Below, one piece after another: positions 38,601-49,224 of a stretch of DNA of 64,000 nucleotides. The notes under the pieces were generated by a model. The model did not search any database, was not told the origin of the DNA, and saw only the letters and a list, made by a program, of their open reading frames with translations. This DNA is from Branchiostoma floridae (taxonomy: Eukaryota; Chordata; Leptocardii; Amphioxiformes; Branchiostomatidae): assembly GCF_000003815.2 (NCBI RefSeq), contig NC_049986.1, positions 6,698,227 through 6,762,226 on the forward strand, written 5' to 3'. The position numbers and the translations under genes are program-made. The stretch's first letter is position 1; the number at the start of each line of letters is the position of its first letter.

Positions 38601-41600
38601 CGTAAATCTATAGGATACAGATCTCCCTTTCATCTATGGTAATTGCTTTTGAATCATAACGTTAACTCAACTTTTTGCACACTCTTGGCAACTTTCCAAA
38701 ATTTGTGATGTACAGGCAAAGAATAAGGCACCATGAGTAGTTTAAAAGTACCATGTCATATGATTCCACCTGTATTTTATGTCATTAACATAATGTGTGA
38801 TATGCATAGTAGTGCTGCACATTGCCCCACCTGTATGCCCCATATAGGGCGGGTGATAGGGGAGGACCTGTTGACCCACACCAGGGGGGCCCAGTTGATC
38901 TCCATCCACGTGTAGTTGGGGGTGATCGTACAGTCATGGCTGAAAATATGTAATATTTAAAGTACATTACAGATATCCAAGAAGATGCAGCATTTACATT
39001 ATATTGAACACCCTCCTGATTAATTTTCACAAAGCTGATTCTGGAGAATTCTGGCAGAATTCTGGGGAATTCTGGCTCAGGTTCTCAGAATACTCCAGAA
39101 TTTGCTTTGTTCCTGGAGACGTACAATTTCAATCTACATATGAATTACCTTTCAATATACCATATTTCTAAAATGTTATTTCATTTGGTTAATCCATTTT
39201 CAAATGATTAAGGTTTGTCCGGAATTAATCTGGAAGTCCAAAATTAACCTAGAGGGTGTTGGTATTAAAAGAAACTTTATTAAGTTATCATATGTCTTAA
39301 TTCTGTGACGATGCAGTCCAGTAAAACTTGGTCTCAACAAAGGCTGAAGGAACTGGTAAAAGGTAAACAGGATATAAACAAGAGGATCTATTTACAATTG
39401 ACAAAACTGTTTCAATCAGAGTTTTATGACTGAAGGTGGTTGGCTGTTGGCCGGCCAGGTTCTGATAATGATATTGAATGCTCTGTTCCTGAACCAACAT
39501 TTCAAGACACATTGAATAATTTGTATTGATCAGTTCTTACCTTGTGAGAATCACTACGGTAACCATATACCAGCATGTTGCTTTATATTTCTATGGTACC
39601 AAGTTTTATCAGTCTGAGAGTAAATCATAAAAACAGAATTGATGGATTATGATTCAACATCATGGAGATTTTTGGCAACAAGCCTCCAAATTTTCCTACA
39701 GATGAGGTCCTCTACTGTCAACTGAGCTAATGTGACAAGGCTTGCTTTTGGTGCAAAGTATAAAGTTAATCTCATTTTCACGTCTTCTGCCTGAGAAATC
39801 ATCTGGTAATCCCTTCTTGATGGCTGCACTGATTGCTAAAGCAGCCTTCAAAGGCATTTTGCTGATGGATTTTGTAACACTTTTAACTCATGGAGTTTGA
39901 TAGATGTGCAAAGTTACAAGCAATATATATGCCTGACAAGTCCTGAGTCAGGGTCTTCCATCTGAAAAGATTACATCCATATATGAAATAGTACGTGTTA
40001 ATGTCTTGTTCACCTTAATCCGTGGGTTAACCTAAATATCAGATTCTGTCATTTTCAAAAGCACTGACTATCATTGACATTTATGCAATATTCTGCAAGT
40101 AACAGCAATTTGTTGTCTGTTGATTTGATACCCCTAAATATTGTTTTTAAAACAACAGATATAGGTTACCCCACGGATAAAGGTGACATCGCAGTATATC
40201 TCTGGCTGAAAACTTTTCATCCTCCTGTCAACCAACCAAATATGTGTCACTCTTTCTTAAGCTAAGGGCACAATCTGCCGTTTGTGCAACTGCGTGGTGT
40301 CTACATGCCAAAACGTGGGCAATCTTTTGGGATCTATGTGGTAAGTACCGCCTCCGTACAAACTTGTAGGGAATCCGACGGATTTTGGAGCACGCAGACT
40401 TTATGTGCAGGCAAAACTTTGTGTGCCATCGGGCTGCTGATTTGCCCCCCGTACCTGCCAGTACGGGCAACGCGCTTGCCCTGTGCAGCCTGAACGATTT
40501 CAGAAATATTTGGTGGACGTGGCCTCCAAAAAAAAATGCGGACAAATTGCACGTACAACGGGTTGTGCCCTTAGCTGCACCACAACTTACCACTTTGCTT
40601 TCGATGGGTCCACATCTAGACAGGCTCTGGTGACGTACAGCACACAAGACAGAAGCTTAATCACCAGGTTGAACAGGCGGATACGGAGACCTGAGAAAAC
40701 AAAGGATCATTCAACCTTATTATGATGGATAAACTAGGATAATCAGCAAAGTCAGTGGCAACAAACACGCCATAGTCTTTTGCATAATAAGATCAGCAAA
40801 AAATTCATGCCATCTTAGGACGGGCACCATCTTAGGGCACTTCCCATCACCTCAAACAAACCATATAGCTGACAATCTAACTGACAGATTAGTAGTTAAG
40901 TTACATGCAATAATGGCATAAACTGTCTCAAAGTGAGTTTTAAAGTGTTTTTCATCCTCCTGAAGTTTATGACCTCTGTTCCAATATGAGCGAGTGTACT
41001 GATCTGATGAACAATCTTACAATCTATCTTTCCAATTTGTATGCTTTTACAGATGTTTTTAGAATCAAAGCTACATGTAATTAAGATAAGAAATTATCTC
41101 TCCATAAATTGTCTCTCAGGAGTATTCAAGCCCTAAGTTGCTTTGATAATTACACTCTAAATTGTAAACTGCAATAAGTGGAATATAAAGGATTACTTGA
41201 GGGAAGACTTTTGGCGGATACTGCATGCAGACTGGCGCCAAGTATGATAATTTTACTTCGAACATTAAATTTGCTTTTCCTTGGGCTAAAATATACTTCA
41301 AACAAAGATAACGGTACAGCGCTTATGTCATATTTTACTGTGACGTTACTAGTGGAAATTCACTTGTTGAATAATTACATGGCCACAGGAGTTGAAAAGT
41401 AGATAAAAGTTTATTTTGATATTCCATAAGATCGATAGGGTGTGCATTTTGTAAACAAAGTTAACATCGAAGTTCATTGAAAATTACTTATGATGGTTGT
41501 TTGTATTGTATCATGTATTTCAGTTCCAGTTGTGACATAATGAATGAAAATGCAATGTTCTGTAGATTCTCTTTTTTAATAAATTTCAAGGGACTACACG

Positions 41601-44600
41601 CATTTCAATAATGCTCATAATTAACGTTATAGACTTAAAATCATACAAATGTAGCAATTTTGCTAGGAATGCCTGTGCAAAAAAAAACCGACTAAATGTA
41701 CATGTAGCCTTATAACTAAAAACCATGGTAACACTCTGATTTGAACCTAAGCCAATTTCCTTTAGTTCAGCAAGAGTTAGCAGGAAAAGTTAAGGCAATC
41801 AGCTCCCTATTTGCATAAAAAACAACAGGTAAAAGTTCCTGAAACAATGTTCACCTTGAGCTAAGGGGGCCTCTGTGTACAATAATTGGTCCCCCTGCAG
41901 TTCGACCCTTCCTGAGATAATGAGCGAGAAGCAAGGCCGGGCTATTAAATTACCATATTCCAGCTGATCTCTCCGCTTTGATATTGACCTTGGTTGGCTA
42001 ATTTCACACTAATTTAGCAGATTGTGCTGTGCAGCATGGCAAAATTACTGGACTAATGTAAATCATACAATAGTCAATATTCCTGGACCGTCTCTTGTTA
42101 CTACACAGAGAGACAGTGGAATTTGCATCAGATTTTACTTAGGCCACATTGATTTAATCATATGGATGAGGTTAATTATTGTGTTGTGAACCCAAAAACT
42201 TAAATGTTAAAGTGTGTGAAGAAAAAAAAAGCTGGGGCAAAAAAAGCAATGGTTGTCTAAATTATTTAACATTATTTTTGTTCTCATCTTCTTTTACAAC
42301 AAGACTTTGAAATAGCCTCAAAATACATTTCTCAGCTTACATTTTTGCTGCTCAATACAAACCTTGCAAACACTGGTAAATATAGAAAATGTTCAATATG
42401 CAAGGAGCAATCATTTATTAAGTTTATGACAAAAGCAGTAATGTTACATTTTTTGATCATAGGAAAATGGGTATTCAATTACATGAACAATCATTTTCCA
42501 GTGTTTTTTTCAATGTAGTGGCAATACTATAATGTATTTGCTCCTTTTGTAGCTTCTTTGTACAATTTACAGCATGGATGCATTGAACATTCTTTTTTGG
42601 GAAATGGACAAAAATTGATGCGTGCATGGATGTCTTTCATATAATCCAATCAGTTTTGGCCTTATGTGAGGAGTTAGAATAAAACACCCCAGAGAATGAT
42701 ATTATACAAATCGATACGTTGTGATGTGCCAACATCTGAAAACCATATGAAGTCTTGTCTTGTAATTGCTCTTCCTGGACAGTGGAAATCTCAGTAGAAT
42801 TCATAATTAGATTCAAATCTCAGAGCCTTTATGTATGCTATATGTAAATAGCAATGTCTGATGCATGCACCTTCTATGCCTCAAATTGCAAGTTATCAGA
42901 GAAATGATCAAAGAAATGTACACATCATGTAGGTGCTCAATCTTAACCCTTGTCCTGCTGAGCCCATTCATATATGGGATGCACATATTTAACCCTTGTC
43001 ATGCTGAGCTGTATTTTTATGGGGGTATTTCTCATTTGTAAAAGTTGCATACACATGTACCACTGCAAAGCCCATCAAATGGGGACTCAAAGTAAATTTG
43101 CAGCAACAGCACAGAACAGGTCAAGTTGAAGAAATCTCTGGGAGGTTAAGTTGACCCCAAAAAATTGGCAGGAGGAAGAGTGAGTTCCTTTTAAGAAAAG
43201 TCACATAAGATACTTAATACAGTTCTTTGCACAATTGCTCTTTTGACCTCTTTGACACAGGTCATGTGTTGAAAGTCTAATAGGCATTATCTGACTGTGA
43301 GCCAGTAAGTTTTCTGGCAGTGAAAGTACTTTCAGGCAACAAGACATGCTGATACTGATCTGAAAGTACCCACGCTCATTAGACAACCCACTTACATGTA
43401 TCTTTGATCTCCCTACAAGAAACCCATTCATCTCAAAGTTCGCAAAAGTTTACAGAAATGTGTGTAAACTTTGACCAGTCCAATACAGGCATTCAACAGG
43501 CAACAAGAAATACTGATACTGATCTGAAAGCTCATCACACAGCCCCCTTATCTTTGATGTTTGATACAGGCATTCAACATCTGATCATTTTTCTTTCAAA
43601 ACATTGAAAGGAGTACATTGAATTTAAATCATAAGTATCCCATGGATGTGCCTGCTAGTTAAAACAGAAACTGTAAAGAAGATAATGTGAACATGCTCCA
43701 ATGATCTTACACTAACTTGTCCCACCACTGCACACTTACAATGGGTTTTTGTCAAACTCATATCCCTATACTGTTCAATGCTGGTTTCAAAGTCCCTGTA
43801 CGGAAACAGCTTCATTCCCTGGACTGCCAAACTTTGGAACTGTCTAGTAGATGACAACTGTTTCCCTCCAGTCTACAACAAATTTCCAACTTCTTAGTTC
43901 ATTGCCTTTCATCGTCTAATGACCTTGCTTTGAACAATCCCGTTCAAAAAAGTCAAATTACCCCATTGTTCACTATTCAGTCTGACAGCTAACCTTAACA
44001 GACTGATTTGTTACTGTCATTCCAGAGGCTCACACCTGGACTTGAGCCCTAGCAGGTACCATGAATCTTCTCTAAAATTATCCTGGCTGACATTTTCTTC
44101 TATTCTCTGCTTCCATAAGAGAGCCAACATCTGCCATTTGTCAACCTTTGGTAATGCTAATGGTTTAAAAGCATAGCAATTTGTTACACCAAAAAGCATC
44201 AAGCATCAAGTTACTTTTAGTAACTGCTTTTTGGCATATCTTATTACCTTGAAGTCTAACCTTCATTGGCGTAAAGCAATGTATTTCAGAAAACATCGTA
44301 TTGTTCATTAACTTTCTGCAAACTCAAACAAGAACTACCCGTAACAACACATAATGCTGGACCTGCTAACATTGTCAATGCCAAACAATGTCAGAGCGTG
44401 AAAACTTCATATCACTTTGACCCCTTTGACATTGGAGATGGATAAAAGGTCAAAGATGCTGCTCTTTTGACCTTCAACATCTTCCATCTTCTTCAGCATC
44501 TCAGAGATAAAAGCCTGTAAGTCATTCAGAAGGAGCTGAGTGACTCTAATTTCATCTGTAGCACGGCACTTCTGGGATTTCTTATGAAAGAAGACAAAAA

Positions 44601-47600
44601 TCAATGAAACCCTTATATGCAATGTGGACCACGTCCTGTGATTTTGTTTCACTCTAATGCTCTTGATGAGTGTAAGTGATGGTCACTTTAAAAGTGCAAC
44701 GAGCATAGATTATCTGATACAAGATCGAAAAGGTTGTTAATGGTAAGAGATGTTGACAGAAATAGGGCTGAGTATTGTTGAGTGATGCGGGTTCCATGAC
44801 CATGTTAACATCACACCTGCGTCCATATTATTGCAAAAAGAACATTCTGGGCACGTACGCATCATCTTAGATGCGAATACCCAACATCATTCTTGTAACG
44901 CAAGATGGCGTCACAACCTTCTTGAGTTGCATACTTTGGCTTCATCTTCTCAATGAGCATTTCTTCTCTCGAAAGGAAGGCATGTCTTGCCAATGTATCA
45001 ATCTCATCTTGCAAGATAACATAACAACCTTCTCAAGTTGCATACCTTGGCATCATCTTAACAATGAGCTTTTCTTCTCTCAAAACGAATGCATGTCTTG
45101 CCAATGTATCAATCTTGTCTTGCAAGATAACATCTGTTACAGCCTTCTCAAGTTGCATACTTTGGCATCATCTTAACAATGAGCATTTCTTTGCTTAAAA
45201 GGAATGCATGTCTTGCCAATACATTGATCTTGTCTCCCTAGATGAGATCACAAACTTCTCAAGATACATACCTCGGCATCATCTAATCAATGAGCATTTC
45301 TTACCTCCAAAGGAATGCATGTTTTGCCAATGCAGCACCTATTTGCTGACTTAATTGTTGGATCTAAATGCATCATGTAACTTTCTTGATTAAAAAAGGC
45401 ACTTGTTGGCTATTGATCAGTCTAAATTCTGTAACACGCAGCAAATGCTTTACTAGCCTTGAGTAACAGTTAGTTTTGCTGATGCATCATTTTGGGATCT
45501 AAGAAAAAGTTAACTGCTTAAAGTGACTAATGGCTTTCATTTCACCAGCTAGACCAAGTCTGTCAGTATCTTGAGACAAATTGTGACTTAAAACTATCTG
45601 TGTTGCCATCTCATGTTGGTTTGAGATGAGTGGTTCACAATCTGTGTGTAAATCTAAGTGTTTCCAGGAAGGAGCTATTTGGGGAAAACTGATGAGGTCC
45701 CTCATGAAGCCAGGATCATCATTCTGATAAGAATCATTGTACTGATAAGGTAAAAGCAAGGGAGCCAATTACTGATAGCAACATAGTACATAATCAATCA
45801 AAACTTAATCTGAAGGCACTCTCTGAAAATAATTTCATCAGGTTGGTGAAATAAACTTTAAGAAGAATTCTTTTACACAGCCGGCATATACTCACCTCAC
45901 ATCAAAACGTAAGCGACATATTTACTGTTGTTTTTTTTTGCCCATGGAATATGAAAGACAGTTCCTAGTTATGTATGCAGCACGACTATCAAGAACGTAA
46001 TATCATGTGACATGTATATAGCCTGGTATCCAAACATAGTTGCTCTTCCGTCCTCACTTCAATAACAGCAGTTGCACACAATCTCTTTTGGAAACAACTA
46101 AGTGACCAATATACAGGATTTGAACCTCATATGCACATTCAAACACTATCTTATACACTTGTGATCTGGGATGCTACATTTTGGTGGTGTGAAGTGATGT
46201 CATCCAAGTCCATATACTTCTTTGAAAATATTGACCAAAGCCCTGTTGTCATGACAAACTCTGATATTAATAAGTCTCATACATTTCATATCATTGTTTG
46301 AGGTTACAGTATGTAGATGATAAATGAATAATATCTTGTGGCATTATCATTTCTAAATATCACAAAATAAATTTCCATTTTTACCAATTGATATTCGCTA
46401 TGAACAAGGTGCATTTTTGGCAAAGTTCAACAGAAAGCAGATAAAACTGTATTTGCATCAGATTATAAAACTCCGTGAAATCTCTTGAGCAGCTTTTCAC
46501 AAGAAATTTGATACCATGATTCATGAAAATATTTGACCTTCAAGTTAAGGTGAGCATGCTTTAGATGCAACCCAAGCCATGTCATTCCTGTGAGAGGATA
46601 ACATCCAGCATTTCACTTGCAAATCTAACACTTTCTATCCAAGGGAGCAACATTCAGAATATCAAGTACAGTCAAACCTGTCTAGAGCGGCCACTCAAGG
46701 GACCGGACAAATGTGGCCACTATAGACAGGTGGCCTTTGTATAGAGGTGGCAACTTGTAGATAAAATACCCAAGGGACCGACAAAAAGTGGCCACTATGG
46801 ACAGGTGGCCCCACTGTAGAGGTGGCCCCTAATACAGGTTTGACTGTATGGGAAGAGGATAAATGTCAAGCTGTGAGATGAAAGTACAGTCAAACCTGTC
46901 TATAGCGGCCACTCAAGGGACCGGACAAATGTGGCCACTATAGACAGGTGGCCTCTGTATAGAGGTGGCAACTTGTAGATAAAATACCCAAGGGACCAAC
47001 AAAAAGTGGCCACTATGGACAGGTGGCCCCACTGTAGAGGTGGCCCCTAATACAGGTTTGACTGTACTGTTAAACATCAAAGTTGGGGTTAGTAGTGTAA
47101 AACGAACTCAAAATCAATATCATTACAAAGTGTGAATTTTGAAAAATTTGTCTACATTGATTCACTGAGTCCATTGATTGCTTTTGAAAATAACTAGCTT
47201 GGACATACTGCCTCAGAGTCTGTTAATAGTTGCTGGCAATGTTTGACCGTATTTGCTACATCATTATCATCATCATTGTCATAGTTGCAAAGAAACTCTG
47301 CAAGTAATTATGATTGAATCTCAAAACACCAATTCTAGATCTAAGGAAAGCCTCCCTATCCTTTATTGTTCCGTTTCAGTTCAGTTCATCCTCTTTGAGG
47401 TGACAACATTTTTCTCATAAGTCCCTGTCAGGTATGACAGAACATGACATATCAAGATATGAGAAACATATCATGGCAAAAAAATGCACATTTGATATCA
47501 TGCAGTTCAGTTGGGCATGGATGAATCATGACTACAAGCTATAAACTTGTTAAGTGCCTGGAGCTTTGTCTGCACTTTGAAATAGAGTGTAGCTATTTTA

Positions 47601-49187
47601 CAGACAAGCAATTCTCATCAAGTTCTGACCTTCGTCCATCAGAATCTGAACTCAATTTCATATCAATGCATCTGACATCTAAACTTTTACCATAAGTTTG
47701 CATGTATATTGCACTTGTCCAGACACTGTCTCGACAATTCTTATAGTTGTCTCTTGAGCTTGGGCTGAAAGCTTTTATTGTTTCCATTTTCATGACAATT
47801 AAGATAAGCCTTACATACATCTCACCACCTCAGGAAATCGATAAGTCATTAAACTCGAGATGGCCCTAAGGCCTTTGAGTCGCAATGGATGGCCAGAGAA
47901 AAGTCAGCCAGTTCGACTTTCATGGCATTCATTCTTATACCATGGAATGAAAGAGTGTGCCGGTAACATCAACTCTCATATATCCACCAGGTGCCATAAT
48001 ACCGCCGCATGAGAAAAATGGACAAATTTAAAGTGATTTAAAGAGATGTACCAATGTAATCCTAAGGTATATACACTTCAGATGTCTATTAATAAGTGTA
48101 CAAGACAATCTTGAGAAGATTACTAATTTAAAACAATTTTTTTTAATGTGGCGGTATCATGGCACCTGGTAGAATTATGAGAATTGCTACAGTCTTGTCC
48201 TTTTTTACTACTTATGGCTTTTCACCTGTAACTTTTTCCATTAAGTTAAATTTGAAATAACAAAGTTAATGACTTCTGATATAAGAAATCTTTTGTTGCC
48301 TATAAAGGAATGTGGGTAACATAGAATAACAAGAGTATAGTATTTATGAATAGGCATATCAGAATCCACAAATCACTCCTCCAATTTCCTCTCATGTGTT
48401 TAATTAACTGCCTTAACTCTGTTATGATGAATTAAAGAGAAATGCTACTCTCGTATTGCCTTACATGGCACAATATATCCTAAGCAAAGCTTGTACCATT
48501 TCCCACACAATGAAGTATGTTCCTTACCACCCAAGCCAGCATGTGCTATATATATTGGACTCCAGCCCACATGATTAATGACCCAATCACATCACAAGAG
48601 CTTCCACAGAGCAATTGTGGTGGTGCCAATAACGACCTACTGGGTGTTAAGGTGATTTAACATGCTGCTGCAGCACTAAACAAATTATTTCTTTCTTAAG
48701 TTTATGAAAATGATATTGTACATAACAAATTTGAAATTCTAGGTCTTCAGCAGGTAGCATGGAAAATAAATTTAGATATATTTGCCACTTTTGGTCCACC
48801 ATTTTTTGTTATAATGTTGGCTTTTGACATATTATAACTTATGGTGGTGAAGTCCTTGGTGCTGATTTTTTTGCTGCTACCTCCTTCTACCTTCAACATG
48901 GAAAACGCATTTTTGGGCCAGTTCAAATGTCATTGGTCATAGATGCTACTGTACAACTATCAAGAAATGTTTTTCTTTGCCTAGGACACATACAGTCTCT
49001 GCAAGGAATTTAAGATTGAAAACAAAACATAAAAGGCAATGTACAGTTGATTTTTGCGTTGGTTTGATGTTAGCCATTCTCTTCACAGAAAATATGGTCA
49101 GATTGCCTCTTCTGCCCAACTATCCCTTAGTTAACTCCATGATGTATTCATGGAAATTATATTTCACTTACTTTTTTGTGTGTATGC

Positions 49188-49224
<37 letters not shown>

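Noticed and set aside
40228-40725. Several overlapping 70-139-codon ORFs on both strands
   Set aside because: They lie in the GC-rich MITE at 40260-40576 and its junction with KCNT exon 3; GC richness alone keeps the frames open.
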